The notes: generated by a model not told the origin, from the sequence alone. A stretch of DNA of 64,000 bases from Cedecea neteri (GCF_000758305.1 NZ_CP009458.1:3348001-3412000); one strand, 5' to 3'; numbered from the stretch's first letter, positions 17,734-26,908 are shown. Numbers and translations are program-made.

Positions 17734-19488
17734 ATGGACGACTTAACCCTGCGTTATTACGACGCCGAAATGCGCTACCTGCTGGAAGCCGGGGAAGAAT
17801 TTGCCCGTGCACACCCCGAACAGGCGGCGATGCTTAATCTCGATAAAGCGGGCGCGCGCGACCCGTACGTGGAACGCCTGTTTGAAGGCTTTGCCTTCAT
17901 GATGGGGCGGCTTCGCGAAAAACTGGATGACGACCTGCCGGAGCTGACGGAAGGGCTAGTCAGCCTGCTGTGGCCCCATTACTTGCGCACTATTCCGTCG
18001 ATGTCGGTGGTAGAGCTCTCGCCGGACTGGCGTGAAATGAAAGAACCTGTGCGCATCGCGAAGGGTTTTGAGGTCCTTTCCCGGCCAATCGGCGAAAAAG
18101 GCACGCGCTGCCGTTACACCACCACCCAGGAAATACATCTGCAGCCACTCTCGCTGGAGAAGGTTCGGCTGGCAACGGACCCAGAGGGCCGCTCGGTGAT
18201 TACGCTGCGATTTCACTGCGGCAGCCTGGCGGACTGGAGCCGCATCGACCTCAGCGATCTTGCCCTGTACTTCAACGCCGATGCCCCGCTGGCCTGCGCG
18301 ATGCATGAAGCCTTCACCCTGAACGTCGAGCGAATACGCCTGCGTTTGCCTGGAGATACGGATGGTGAACCTTTTGACGGGCATTTCACCGCCAGGGGTT
18401 TTAGTGAAGGCGATACTTTATGGCCGAAGGGCAACAGCAGTTTTAGCGGCTACCAACTGCTGCTGGAATACTTTACCTTCCGCGAAAAATTCATGTTTAC
18501 CGGCCTTCACGGGCTGGAAAAAATCGTCTTCCCGGCTGGTCTTGCGTGGTTTGAAATCGACGTGGTGCTGGCTGAGCGATGGGAGCATGACTTCAGCTTT
18601 ACCGAAAAACATCTGCGGCTGAACTGTGTCCCGGTGGTGAATCTGTTCGCGCTGGAGTCTGACCCGCTGACCCTGAATTCCCTGCAAACGGAATATCTGC
18701 TGCGCCCGATGCGCGTGCAGGATGGTCATACAGAGATTTATGCCGTGGACTCCGTCATGTCCGCCAGCCAGCATACTTACGTACCGTTCTCAAGCTTCCG
18801 ACATAAAGGCGGCATGATGCGCCATGAAGCCCCGGAGTATTACTACCACACCCGCATCCGCCGAGGCCCGTCGGGGCTGCATAACACCTGGCTTGTGCTC
18901 GGTGGCGAAGCATTTGATAACCATACCGTGCCGGAAAATGAGAGCCTGTCTCTGACGCTGACGGGCACCAACGGCCAGCTCCCACGCCGCGCGCTGCAAA
19001 GTACGGTGCTCGATACGGTGATGAAAACGCCCTCGGTCAGCATGACGGTGCGTAACCTTTGCGCGCCAACGCAGCCCTGTTACCCCCCTGCGCAGGATCG
19101 CTTCCACTGGCGCGTGCTCAGCCATCTCGGCAGCAGTTTTCTTTCGATGATGGACAATGCGGAAGTGCTGCGCGGCACGCTGGCGCTGTATGAGTGGACG
19201 AACAGTGAAATGAACCGCCGTCGGCTGGAGGCGATTGTCGACGTGAAGCACGGAGAAACCGAGCGCTTCGAACAGGGCTTCCTGGTGCGCGGCGTGCAGA
19301 TTGAGGTGACGCTCGACAGTCACGGCTTTGCCGGGCGAGGCGATGTTTGCCTGTTTGGTGAAATGCTCAGTCGCTTCTTCGCGCTGTATACCGATATCTA
19401 CCTGTTTAACCGCCTGATTATTATTCTGCAGCCAACCGGAGAGCGTCTCGAATGGGAAGAGAAACACAGCCGTCGCATCCCCGGCTGA
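17734..19488 (+). CDS. tssF: TssF baseplate subunit
   Basis: TssF and TssG form the wedge of the type VI baseplate that anchors the tube at the membrane complex. I start at the ATG of MDDLTLRYYDAEMRYL because TssF proteins normally begin this way; the result is 584 residues, the usual length. A GTG at 17665 would add 23 atypical residues and overlap tssA. The ribosome site before 17734 is poor, so some starts further upstream cannot be excluded. The region LPELTEGLVSLLWPHYLRTIPSM is characteristic. The 3' end overlaps tssG by 37 bases. Confidence 0.93.
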   Translation: MDDLTLRYYDAEMRYLLEAGEEFARAHPEQAAMLNLDKAGARDPYVERLFEGFAFMMGRLREKLDDDLPELTEGLVSLLWPHYLRTIPSMSVVELSPDWREMKEPVRIAKGFEVLSRPIGEKGTRCRYTTTQEIHLQPLSLEKVRLATDPEGRSVITLRFHCGSLADWSRIDLSDLALYFNADAPLACAMHEAFTLNVERIRLRLPGDTDGEPFDGHFTARGFSEGDTLWPKGNSSFSGYQLLLEYFTFREKFMFTGLHGLEKIVFPAGLAWFEIDVVLAERWEHDFSFTEKHLRLNCVPVVNLFALESDPLTLNSLQTEYLLRPMRVQDGHTEIYAVDSVMSASQHTYVPFSSFRHKGGMMRHEAPEYYYHTRIRRGPSGLHNTWLVLGGEAFDNHTVPENESLSLTLTGTNGQLPRRALQSTVLDTVMKTPSVSMTVRNLCAPTQPCYPPAQDRFHWRVLSHLGSSFLSMMDNAEVLRGTLALYEWTNSEMNRRRLEAIVDVKHGETERFEQGFLVRGVQIEVTLDSHGFAGRGDVCLFGEMLSRFFALYTDIYLFNRLIIILQPTGERLEWEEKHSRRIPG

Positions 19489-20537
19489 TCCCGCGCCTGG
19501 AAGACGACTTACAGCGGATCAACTTTTACCGATTTTGCCAACTGCTGGAGAAACGCAATGCAGATAAACCACCGTTGGGGGCGACCAGCCATCCGGCTAA
19601 CGATCCCGTGCGTTTTGCGCCTCATTCCGGAATGGGCTTCCCCAGCAGTGAGCTGAAATCCGTGGAATATGACGCGGAAGATATCACCCAGCCGCCACGC
19701 ATCCGTACCACCTTTATGGGGCTGTACGGGGTTGATTCCCCGCTGCCGACAGCCTATCTCGACGACATTACCCAGCGGCGGGAAGGGCATGAGGCGCTGC
19801 AGGGATTTCTGGATATCTTCAACCACCGTTTTCTGACGCAGTTTTATCGCATCTGGCGGAAATACTCTTACCCGGCAACCTTCGAACCCGGCGGGGCCGA
19901 TACGATCTCGCAGTCGCTGCTGGGGCTGGTTGGGCTGGGGATCCCCGGCACGGCAAACCATATCGCCACGCCGGTATCGCTTTTTTTAGCCTTGCTCGGC
20001 GTGCTGCGCCAGCCCGGAAAAACAGAAGAAGGCATTCAGGCTTTGGTGAGCCTGCTGGCGCCCGACACCACGGTTCGGGTCAGACCGTATTGCCTGCGGC
20101 CGGTGGAAATTAGCCAGCCGCTGGGGTTTCACGGCGACGAGGACTTTCTGCTGGACGGCAACACGCCGCTTGGGGATGAAGCGCAGGATGCCAGCAGCCA
20201 GCTTCTGATCGCGCTGTCCACCGACAATGCGCTGGAGTCCGGGGCCTGGAAGCCGGACGGCCAGCTCTATCAGGACTTTCTCGTGATGCTGCGGGTTTAC
20301 CTCGGCTGGCGTTTTAAAGCAAAAATTACCCTGACCACCGCGACCCGACTGCTGGCCGTGCCCCCGCTGGGCGACGCGCCTTTCTGGCTGGGCATGAACG
20401 GCGTGCTGGGTGCCGAAGACAGTACATTCCCGGACGATATGCCCCAAAGTTTTACCACGGAATTGGGTTATTACCGCGGCCTTCAGCCCGCGAAACAACA
20501 ACAAGGAAATCGGCATGTTAGATACCAGTTTGACTAA
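19452..20537 (+). CDS. tssG: TssG baseplate subunit
   Basis: The protein has 361 residues, a normal TssG length. Family signs are the N-terminal INFYRFCQLLE, then DPVRFAPHSGMGFPSSE, FMGLYGVDSPLP and FLDIFNHRFL, typical of TssG/VasB. It joins TssF in the baseplate wedge. The gene overlaps tssF by 37 bases and tssJ by 23 bases, so the proteins are made in a coupled way. Confidence 0.95.
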   Translation: MGRETQPSHPRLIPRLEDDLQRINFYRFCQLLEKRNADKPPLGATSHPANDPVRFAPHSGMGFPSSELKSVEYDAEDITQPPRIRTTFMGLYGVDSPLPTAYLDDITQRREGHEALQGFLDIFNHRFLTQFYRIWRKYSYPATFEPGGADTISQSLLGLVGLGIPGTANHIATPVSLFLALLGVLRQPGKTEEGIQALVSLLAPDTTVRVRPYCLRPVEISQPLGFHGDEDFLLDGNTPLGDEAQDASSQLLIALSTDNALESGAWKPDGQLYQDFLVMLRVYLGWRFKAKITLTTATRLLAVPPLGDAPFWLGMNGVLGAEDSTFPDDMPQSFTTELGYYRGLQPAKQQQGNRHVRYQFD

Positions 20538-21057
20538 AATTCGGCGCTGGCCGCTAGCCCTGCTGGCGCTCAGTCTCACGGGCTGCGGCCTGACACAAAG
20601 CGTCAGCGACGGCACAAAATCCGCCTTTAGCTCGGTGTTCTACAAAAAAATTAAGGTGCTGCATCTGGACTTCGTGGCCCGTGAAGAATTGAACACGGAT
20701 ACCCGCGAAAGCAACGCATTTTCAGCCCCGGTACTGGTGCGTATTTACCAGCTTAAAGAGGCTAAAACATTCGAAAACGCGCTGTACCAGCAGCTGTTGA
20801 AAGAGGGGGATACGCTCCTGCAAGACGATCTGCTGGCGAGTCGGGACGTGATAATTAAGCCGGGCGGGAGCGCCAGCCTCGATATGCCTATGGAAACAAA
20901 CACCCGATTTGTTGGCGTCGTGGGACTGTTCCGTCAGCCAGACCAGGAAAAAAACACCTGGAAACTGATCCTCGACCGTGAGGCGCTGGACCCGGATAAA
21001 CCCCGTGTGATTGAAGTCGGGAGCAACCAACTAACGCCGATCCCGGAGAAGGAGTAG
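20515..21057 (+). CDS. tssJ: TssJ outer-membrane lipoprotein
   Basis: This 180-residue lipoprotein anchors the type VI membrane complex in the outer membrane by binding the periplasmic part of TssM. The start at 20515 follows AAGGAA and gives a signal peptide with a clear lipobox (LSLTGC). The frame is open further upstream, but that would bury the signal. The mature part has the expected beta-sandwich with SAPVLVRIYQLKEAKTFENA and DREALDPD. The gene begins inside the end of tssG. Confidence 0.93.
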   Translation: MLDTSLTKIRRWPLALLALSLTGCGLTQSVSDGTKSAFSSVFYKKIKVLHLDFVAREELNTDTRESNAFSAPVLVRIYQLKEAKTFENALYQQLLKEGDTLLQDDLLASRDVIIKPGGSASLDMPMETNTRFVGVVGLFRQPDQEKNTWKLILDREALDPDKPRVIEVGSNQLTPIPEKE

Positions 21058-21059
21058 CT

Positions 21060-21515
21060 ATGCCACAATCTCATCGAACGCCGTCTCTGTATGACATGCT
21101 GCTGGGCAACTTTTCCGGCGAACTCCCGCTCCAGCAGGTTAGCGAAGAAAACCAGGTTATTTTGTCTGTACTGGATAACATGCAGCGCATTCTCAACTGC
21201 CGCGCGGGGACGCTGGCCCATCTGCCGGATTACGGCCTGCCGGACATGACGAAAATCCTGCAAGGAATGCCGGGCACGGCCCACCAGTTGATCAACGCTC
21301 TGGCCAGCGTATTGCTGAAATATGAGCCACGCCTGCAAAGCATCAACGTGGCGCTGCTCGAGCAAACCCAGCCCGGCGAACTGCGTTACGCCATTGATGC
21401 GGAACTTAAAGGACTCGGTCTCGTGCGTTACGGCACTGAGTTTATGCCGGAAGGCCGGGTGCTGTTACGCCATTTGAAACAGCAGCAATATCTGGATAGC
21501 AAAGCCAGCCTCTGA
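21060..21515 (+). CDS. tssE: TssE baseplate protein (gp25-like)
   Basis: This 151-residue protein is the phage gp25 counterpart in the type VI baseplate, which starts sheath assembly. The family core RAGTLAHLPDYGLPDMTKIL is present, with a C-terminal beta-rich part. It begins two bases after the tssJ stop. Confidence 0.92.
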   Translation: MPQSHRTPSLYDMLLGNFSGELPLQQVSEENQVILSVLDNMQRILNCRAGTLAHLPDYGLPDMTKILQGMPGTAHQLINALASVLLKYEPRLQSINVALLEQTQPGELRYAIDAELKGLGLVRYGTEFMPEGRVLLRHLKQQQYLDSKASL

Positions 21516-21559
21516 GCTGCGACCTGTCATTTTCTGTCAATCACCAGAAGAACAATCCC

Positions 21560-22789
21560 GTGAATAAATCCCATCAAATTAAAACCGGCGGCGATCCGCG
21601 CGCCTTGCCGGACTATGCGCTGCTGCGTGATGAACTGGCTAAACTTTCCCATCCCGCCAGGCCGGACGTGGACTGGAACCGGGTGGAACAGCTCAGTCTG
21701 TCGCTTTTCCGCCAGAACGGTGTTGAGCTGCAAACGGCAGTCTGGTACACGCTGGCGCGCACTCGCCTGAGCACACTTGCGGGGCTGAATGAGGGGCTAG
21801 CGCTGCTGGAGGCGCTGTTCGTGCATCAATGGGGAATCATGTGGCCGCAGCCGGTGCATGCCCGAATGGAGATTCTGGCCGGATTCAGCCATCGCCTGCA
21901 GGCGCAGTTGCGTACGTTAACCCTTAAATACAGCGACCTGTCTCAGGTTTACCAGGCGGAGCAGCACCTGAACGTTTTGCGTGACGTCCTGCAGCGGCTG
22001 GAGCTGAAAAATGCCAGCCAGATGGAGGGGCTGTGCCGGTTTATGCAGACGGCCGCCGTCAGGCTTGAAAACGCTGAGGTCGGGCACAGTGAAAGCGCTG
22101 CCGTAGTGTTACCTGCCTCAGCGTTACAAAGCGTCAGCGAGCCAGCGCTACAAGAACCGCTGATCTACGTTACCCACGAAAAGGTCGCTGAGCCTCGCAT
22201 TGCCGTGGTAAATCCAGACGCTGTTTCACGCCAGGCATGGAAAAGCTTCTCTGCGGGCATGTTGACTATGCTGCTGATTGGCGCGGCAGGTTTGCTGGGC
22301 TGGCGGCAGCTCAACCCGGCTCCCGTTAGCCCGCTGCCGTTGGTAGCGGATGAAATTGCGCTGGAAAAACTCAGTCAGCTCCCGCCACTGTGGCTGCAGA
22401 ACTACGGTTTTGCGCTGGCAGAACGAGGCAGCCCTGAACAAATTGAAGGCTTGAAAGCACAATGGATGCGGCAGCTAAGCGGCAACGCCTTGCCTGGTGA
22501 AGCGCTTAGCGGCTGGCATCAGGGAATGGACGGCCTGAGCGATCTGACTCGCCGTCTGAATGCGCTGGATGAACGCAAGGGCAAATACCTGACCGGCTCC
22601 GAGCTAAAATCCATGGTGTTCACGATCACTCAGCATTTTTCACGCAGCGTGCCGCTTGAAGAGCGCCTGTATTTGCTGAGCCAGGTCCCGGCGGGCGAGC
22701 CGCTGCCAGACGGACAGCTGGCGCAAACTGATATGCACTTCAGACAATTATTGAACCGCTACGCGCTGATAAAAGATCAAGCAGAATAG
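21560..22789 (+). CDS. VasL-like TssA-family protein with one membrane helix
   Basis: The protein has 409 residues and a GTG start. An ImpA-type N-terminal domain is seen in GGDPRALPDYALLRDELAKL and ALARTRLSTLAGLNEGLALLEALF. A single membrane helix lies near residues 230-250 (AGMLTMLLIGAAGLLGW), and a VasL-type C-terminal domain follows (LNALDERKGKYLTGSELKSM). This is the second TssA-family protein of the locus; membrane-bound members are thought to act at the sheath or membrane complex rather than as the classical cap. It closes the type VI cluster: the next gene is 147 bases away and unrelated. Confidence 0.75.
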   Translation: MNKSHQIKTGGDPRALPDYALLRDELAKLSHPARPDVDWNRVEQLSLSLFRQNGVELQTAVWYTLARTRLSTLAGLNEGLALLEALFVHQWGIMWPQPVHARMEILAGFSHRLQAQLRTLTLKYSDLSQVYQAEQHLNVLRDVLQRLELKNASQMEGLCRFMQTAAVRLENAEVGHSESAAVVLPASALQSVSEPALQEPLIYVTHEKVAEPRIAVVNPDAVSRQAWKSFSAGMLTMLLIGAAGLLGWRQLNPAPVSPLPLVADEIALEKLSQLPPLWLQNYGFALAERGSPEQIEGLKAQWMRQLSGNALPGEALSGWHQGMDGLSDLTRRLNALDERKGKYLTGSELKSMVFTITQHFSRSVPLEERLYLLSQVPAGEPLPDGQLAQTDMHFRQLLNRYALIKDQAE

Positions 22790-22827
22790 CGGTAGACACA
22801 AACCTGTGATCCACTTAACTCTCCGGG

Positions 22828-22842
22828 ACTTCTTTGAGCTTC
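22828..22842 (+). repeat. 15-base direct repeat before chemoreceptor gene
   Basis: ACTTCTTTGAGCTTC occurs here and again, without mismatch, at 24667-24681. The two copies bracket the methyl-accepting chemotaxis gene and its promoter. A match of this length within 2 kb is unlikely by chance. Confidence 0.75.
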
Positions 22843-22869
22843 ATTAACGCAAATCTGTGACGTAGCGCG

Positions 22870-22897
22870 TAATGTTTTTCCGCAACGGGGCCGATGA
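22870..22897 (+). promoter_or_regulatory. Likely sigma-28 (FliA) promoter
   Basis: TAATGTTT, 12 bases, then GCCGATGA resembles the flagellar sigma-28 consensus TAAAGTTT-N11-GCCGATAA with one mismatch in each half and one extra spacer base. It lies 40 bases before the chemoreceptor start, a sensible distance, and would tie this receptor to the flagellar regulon. Confidence 0.6.
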
Positions 22898-22936
22898 CCT
22901 TTGAAGGGAATTCCCCATACAAAGAGAGTCACGGAC

Positions 22937-24631
22937 ATGTCGATAAAAACTCTGACCCCACAAAACGGCGTGCGCTTCTGGCATCACATCCGGCTGGTGC
23001 CGCTGTTTTCCTCTATTCTCGGCGGCATTCTGCTGCTGTTTGCACTATGTATCGGTTTCGCCAGTTATTTTCTTATCCAGAGCGATCGTGCGCTTCAGGA
23101 CGTCACCGAAGAAATTCAGGTGCGAATGGGGCTGGCGGACAGCGCTAACCATCTGCGTACGGCGCGTATCAACCTGATCAACGCCGGGGCTGCAAGCCGC
23201 GTGGCGGATATGGATCAGGTGAAGCAGAACGTGTCCAATGCCGAAGGGCTTATCAAGCAGGCGCAGGCTGGCTTCAACGCTTATCTGGCGCGCAAAGTGA
23301 AAACGCCGGCAGATCAGGCTTTAGACAAAGGACTGCAGGATGATTTTGCGGCCTATCTCGAAAAAGGGATGAAGCCGATGCTGAAGTTCGCCAAAAACGG
23401 CATGTTCGAGGCGATCATCACCCATGAAAGCGAAGTGGTGCGCAAGCTGGATGGCGATTACGATGCCAAACTGCAGCAGGCCGTCAACATCCGTACCGAC
23501 AGGGCGAACGCACTGAGAGAGCAGGCCGACAGCCGCACCCGCACCAGCGTGGCGTTAATGGCCGGAGCCTTTGCGCTTGCGCTGTTTATGACGGTGTTCA
23601 CCTTCATCATGCTGCGTCGCGTGGTGATTGGCCCGCTGCAGCGCGCCGCGAAGCGCATCGAGCACATCTCTGAGGGTGATTTGACGCTGCCAGCAGAGGC
23701 GACTGGCAACAGCGAAATTGGCAAACTCAGCCAGCATTTGCAGCATATGCAACAGCAACTGGTGAGTACCGTCAGCACGGTACGTGAAGGGGCCGAGGCT
23801 ATCTATCAGGGCTCGAGTGAAATTTCCGCCGGGAACACCGATCTTTCTTCCCGCACCGAGCAGCAGGCGGCGGCCATTGAACAAACCGCCGCCAGCATGG
23901 AACAGTTGACCGCCACGGTGAAACAAAACGCCGACAATGCCCATCACGCGACAAAGCTTGCGGAAGATGCCTCCCAGAAAGCCAGCGACGGCGGGCGTAT
24001 TGTTTCTGGCGTGGTCAGCACCATGGACAACATCTCCGCCAGTTCGAAGAAAATCTCTGAGATCACCGCGGTGATCAACAGCATCGCTTTCCAGACCAAT
24101 ATTCTGGCACTGAACGCCGCCGTTGAAGCGGCCAGGGCGGGGGAGCAGGGGCGAGGTTTTGCCGTGGTGGCAAGCGAGGTGAGAACACTGGCACAGCGTA
24201 GCGCCCAGGCGGCAAAAGAGATCGAGGGGCTTATCAGCGAATCCGTGTCGCTGATCGACAGCGGCTCCCGCCAGGTGGCGCAGGCCGGCACCACGGTGAC
24301 CGGGATTGTGGAGGCCGTCCGCCGCGTGACCGATATTATGCTGGAAATTGCCGCGGCTTCTGATGAGCAAAGCCGGGGCATCCAGCAAGTCGGGCAGGCG
24401 ATACACGAAATGGATAACGTCACGCAGCAAAATGCCTCGCTGGTGGAGGAGGCGTCGGCCGCCGCCGTTTCTCTGGAAGAGCAGGCCGCCCGTCTGACGG
24501 AGGCGGTTGGAGCCTTCAGGCTAACGACAAGTTTTGCCACTGCGCCGCAAAAACACTCCGTCATTTCTTCCTCAACATCCGCTACTGTTCGCCCGGCGAC
24601 GGCCTCTGCCGACAACTGGGAAACCTTCTGA
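22937..24631 (+). CDS. Methyl-accepting chemotaxis protein
   Basis: This 564-residue chemoreceptor is built like Tsr/Tar. TM1 lies near 22-45, then a periplasmic four-helix ligand domain, TM2 near 193-213, a HAMP domain, and a long signalling coil. The hairpin tip around ITAVINSIAFQTNILALNAA contacts CheA/CheW. The C-terminus is NWETF, the tether that binds CheR and CheB, so this receptor should adapt by itself and assist others. The ligand is unknown. I start at MSIKTL (22937); an upstream TTG gives an unlikely N-terminus. The gene is separate from the type VI operon and has its own promoter. Confidence 0.95.
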   Translation: MSIKTLTPQNGVRFWHHIRLVPLFSSILGGILLLFALCIGFASYFLIQSDRALQDVTEEIQVRMGLADSANHLRTARINLINAGAASRVADMDQVKQNVSNAEGLIKQAQAGFNAYLARKVKTPADQALDKGLQDDFAAYLEKGMKPMLKFAKNGMFEAIITHESEVVRKLDGDYDAKLQQAVNIRTDRANALREQADSRTRTSVALMAGAFALALFMTVFTFIMLRRVVIGPLQRAAKRIEHISEGDLTLPAEATGNSEIGKLSQHLQHMQQQLVSTVSTVREGAEAIYQGSSEISAGNTDLSSRTEQQAAAIEQTAASMEQLTATVKQNADNAHHATKLAEDASQKASDGGRIVSGVVSTMDNISASSKKISEITAVINSIAFQTNILALNAAVEAARAGEQGRGFAVVASEVRTLAQRSAQAAKEIEGLISESVSLIDSGSRQVAQAGTTVTGIVEAVRRVTDIMLEIAAASDEQSRGIQQVGQAIHEMDNVTQQNASLVEEASAAAVSLEEQAARLTEAVGAFRLTTSFATAPQKHSVISSSTSATVRPATASADNWETF

Positions 24632-24641
24632 TTTACCTCTC

Positions 24642-24661
24642 GCGGCTCAGAAATGGGCCGC
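24642..24661 (+). terminator. Weak hairpin after chemoreceptor gene
   Basis: GCGGCTC and GGGCCGC pair (with one G-U) 11 bases after the stop, followed by a pyrimidine-rich stretch with only a short T run. It is possibly a terminator. Confidence 0.45.
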
Positions 24662-24666
24662 CTCTC

Positions 24667-24681
24667 ACTTCTTTGAGCTTC
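24667..24681 (+). repeat. 15-base direct repeat after chemoreceptor gene
   Basis: This is the second exact copy of ACTTCTTTGAGCTTC (first at 22828-22842). It lies directly after the putative terminator of the chemoreceptor gene. Confidence 0.75.
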
Positions 24682-24756
24682 GTCTCTGCACGCTGTTGCG
24701 CCTCACCTGCAGAATCAGTAAGGTGTGCGCAAATTGACGAAATAGCTGGAATAAAC

Positions 24757-25035
24757 ATGAGTTCAAAAGATCCGCTGCACGGCGTGACGCTTGAAGCGTT
24801 GCTTAACGCTCTGGTCGAACGTTACGGTTGGGCCGAAATGGCGCGGCAGGTAAATATCAACTGCTTTAAAAGCGATCCCACCGTTAAGTCCAGCCTGAAG
24901 TTCCTACGCCGCACACCCTGGGCGCGCAAAGAAGTGGAAGAGATGTACATCGCCTCTCTGGATGAACCAGAGACTAAAAACGATGTACCTGCAGACAGCC
25001 CCTGGGCCAACTGGCAGGCTAAAAATAAGGAATAA
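24757..25035 (+). CDS. VF530-family (DUF2132) small DNA-binding protein
   Basis: This 92-residue protein matches the VF530 family: DPLHGVTLEALLNALVERYGW, INCFKSDPTVKSSLKFLRRTPWAR and KVEEMY-type endings. Members fold like nucleic-acid-binding helical proteins; their role is not established. The start at 24757 gives the normal N-terminus (MSSKDPLHG). It ends 2 bases before the FosA-like gene, so the two are co-transcribed. Confidence 0.85.
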   Translation: MSSKDPLHGVTLEALLNALVERYGWAEMARQVNINCFKSDPTVKSSLKFLRRTPWARKEVEEMYIASLDEPETKNDVPADSPWANWQAKNKE

Positions 25036-25037
25036 CC

Positions 25038-25883
25038 ATGCTAACCGGCCTGAATCACCTGACGCTTGCGGTGCGCGACCTGGCGCGGAGCCTGGTGTTT
25101 TACCAAAGCCTGCCGGGTATCAGGCTGCATGCGCGCTGGGACGCCGGGGCCTATCTTTCCTGCGGTGACTTATGGCTTTGTCTTTCTCTGGACGCAAAGG
25201 CCGGTGAGCGGCCCGTGCATTATACCCACTACGCGTTCAACGTGAGTGCAGGGGCCTTTCCCCGAATGGTTAAGGCGCTGGAACAGCAAGGCGTGCGGGT
25301 CTGGAAAGACAACCGCAGCGAAGGGCATTCCTTCTACTTTCTTGACCCGGATAACCACCAGCTTGAGCTTCACGTCGGGGATTTAGCCAGCCGCCTTGCG
25401 GCATGCCGGGCAAAACCTTATCAAGGGATGACTTTTCAGGACGATGGCCTGACGGTGCGGCAAGCCTCGCTCGAGGAGATCCTCGCGCTTTATCACCGCC
25501 TGCCCGAATTTGAAGACTGTAGAAGCGTGGCGGATCTTCAGGCTCGTCTCGCAACGAACCAAAGCAGCCAGCTCATTGCCTGTGTGAACGGCGTTCCCGC
25601 CGGGTTTAAACTCGGCTATGCGCTCGGTGAGACGGAGTTTTACAGCTGGCTCGGGGGCGTTTTACCCGAGTTCAGGCGGGACGGCGTCGCTCAGGCCTTG
25701 CTGGCCGCGCAGGAAAAATGGGCGATGGAACAGGGCTACCGCACGCTGACCGTGAAAACCCGCAACAAATTTCGCGGTATGCTGATGCTGCTGGTCAAAA
25801 ACGGCTATCAGCTTATCGAAGTAGAGCAGAAGGGCATGCCGGCCGATTACCGCCTGCTGCTGCGCAAGTCGCTGGCAGCCTGA
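25038..25883 (+). CDS. fosA: FosA fosfomycin glutathione transferase fused to a GNAT acetyltransferase
   Basis: The protein has 281 residues, twice the FosA length (about 139). Residues 1-135 are a complete FosA: the metal ligands His7, His64 and Glu110 are present, as are Thr9, Lys90, Ser94, Ser98, Tyr100 and Arg119 of the active site. This half should open fosfomycin with glutathione and give intrinsic resistance. Residues 137-281 read as a GNAT-type acyltransferase: GLTVRQASLEEILALYHRLP at the start, GGVLPEFRRDGVAQALL as the acetyl-CoA loop, then VKTRNKFRGMLMLLVKNGY. Both halves are in one frame with no stop between. What the second half modifies is unknown. Confidence 0.9.
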   Translation: MLTGLNHLTLAVRDLARSLVFYQSLPGIRLHARWDAGAYLSCGDLWLCLSLDAKAGERPVHYTHYAFNVSAGAFPRMVKALEQQGVRVWKDNRSEGHSFYFLDPDNHQLELHVGDLASRLAACRAKPYQGMTFQDDGLTVRQASLEEILALYHRLPEFEDCRSVADLQARLATNQSSQLIACVNGVPAGFKLGYALGETEFYSWLGGVLPEFRRDGVAQALLAAQEKWAMEQGYRTLTVKTRNKFRGMLMLLVKNGYQLIEVEQKGMPADYRLLLRKSLAA

Positions 25884-25969
25884 AACAGCCCTTTCAGTCG
25901 CATCTGATAGGCGTGTTACCTTGACCGGGGTAGGCTACACGCTGGTTTTTAACCGGGAGGATCCCGCTC

Positions 25970-26764
25970 ATGATGACGTCCCCAACCCTGAACCAGCCGA
26001 CAATTCAGGCCGTTAATACGCTCGGCCAGTGGCTGGCGCAAAGCGACTTTACTGGCACACCGCAGGCACAGGATGCCGATTTGATTATCCTGGCCGGTAA
26101 CGCCGTGATCCCAACCCTCGAGGCCGCGTGTGAGTTTGCCGCCAACAGCGAAAAAACGCTGCTCATCACCGGTGGAATAGGCCATTCCACAACGTATCTC
26201 TACGCGGAAATTGCTCGCCACCCGCGCTATAACACCATTCCTACCACCGGGCGTGCCGAAGCGGCGATAATCAAAGACATTGCCCACCAGTTCTGGAAAG
26301 TCCCGAGTGAAAACATTATCACCGAAGAGAAGTCGACCAACTGCGGGGAAAACGCGCGCTTTAGCGTGGACAAAATGGCCGAACTTGGCCTCAATCCCGA
26401 ACGAGTGCTGATTGTCCAGGATCCGACCATGCAGCGCCGCACCGTTGCGACTTTTGCTCGCGTCTGGCAGGGCAACGCGCAGGCGCCGGAATGGCTAAGC
26501 TGGCCCGGCGTGATACCGGCATTGGTCGAGGGAGAACAGGGCACTATTTTTGCCGGAGAGGCTGATGGTTTGTGGCCGATCGAGCGCTATGTTTCGCTGG
26601 CGCTGGGCGAAATTCCTCGTCTGCGTGACGACGCAACCGGCTATGGTCCGCAGGGGCGAGACTTCATCGTTCACGTTGATATTCCCCCTCAGGTAATGGC
26701 CGCCTGGCACGCTCTCCAGCAGGATATGGCACTGAGCGCACTGATCCGCGAGCGCGGGCTGTAA
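25970..26764 (+). CDS. ydcF: YdcF, DUF218-family protein
   Basis: This 264-residue protein matches E. coli YdcF along its length. Visible blocks are LIILAGNAVIPT, LLITGGIGHSTTYLY, TTGRAEAAI, EEKSTNCGENARFS, VQDPTMQRRT and GPQGRDFIVHVD. The DUF218 fold is Rossmann-like, and YdcF has been reported to bind S-adenosylmethionine; the reaction is unknown. The start is one of two adjacent ATGs after GGGAGG. Confidence 0.92.
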   Translation: MMTSPTLNQPTIQAVNTLGQWLAQSDFTGTPQAQDADLIILAGNAVIPTLEAACEFAANSEKTLLITGGIGHSTTYLYAEIARHPRYNTIPTTGRAEAAIIKDIAHQFWKVPSENIITEEKSTNCGENARFSVDKMAELGLNPERVLIVQDPTMQRRTVATFARVWQGNAQAPEWLSWPGVIPALVEGEQGTIFAGEADGLWPIERYVSLALGEIPRLRDDATGYGPQGRDFIVHVDIPPQVMAAWHALQQDMALSALIRERGL

Positions 26765-26908
26765 ACCTTGAGCTTTGCCCTGAGAAACGTTAAGGCTAAA
26801 AAATTACACGCTGAAACAAATTAACGTCCATAATATGTTGATGTTAATACTCTTTTAATGTTTCTTCGTTATCCTGGCATTCAACGTCATTTCAGGGCAG
26901 AGGCTCTT

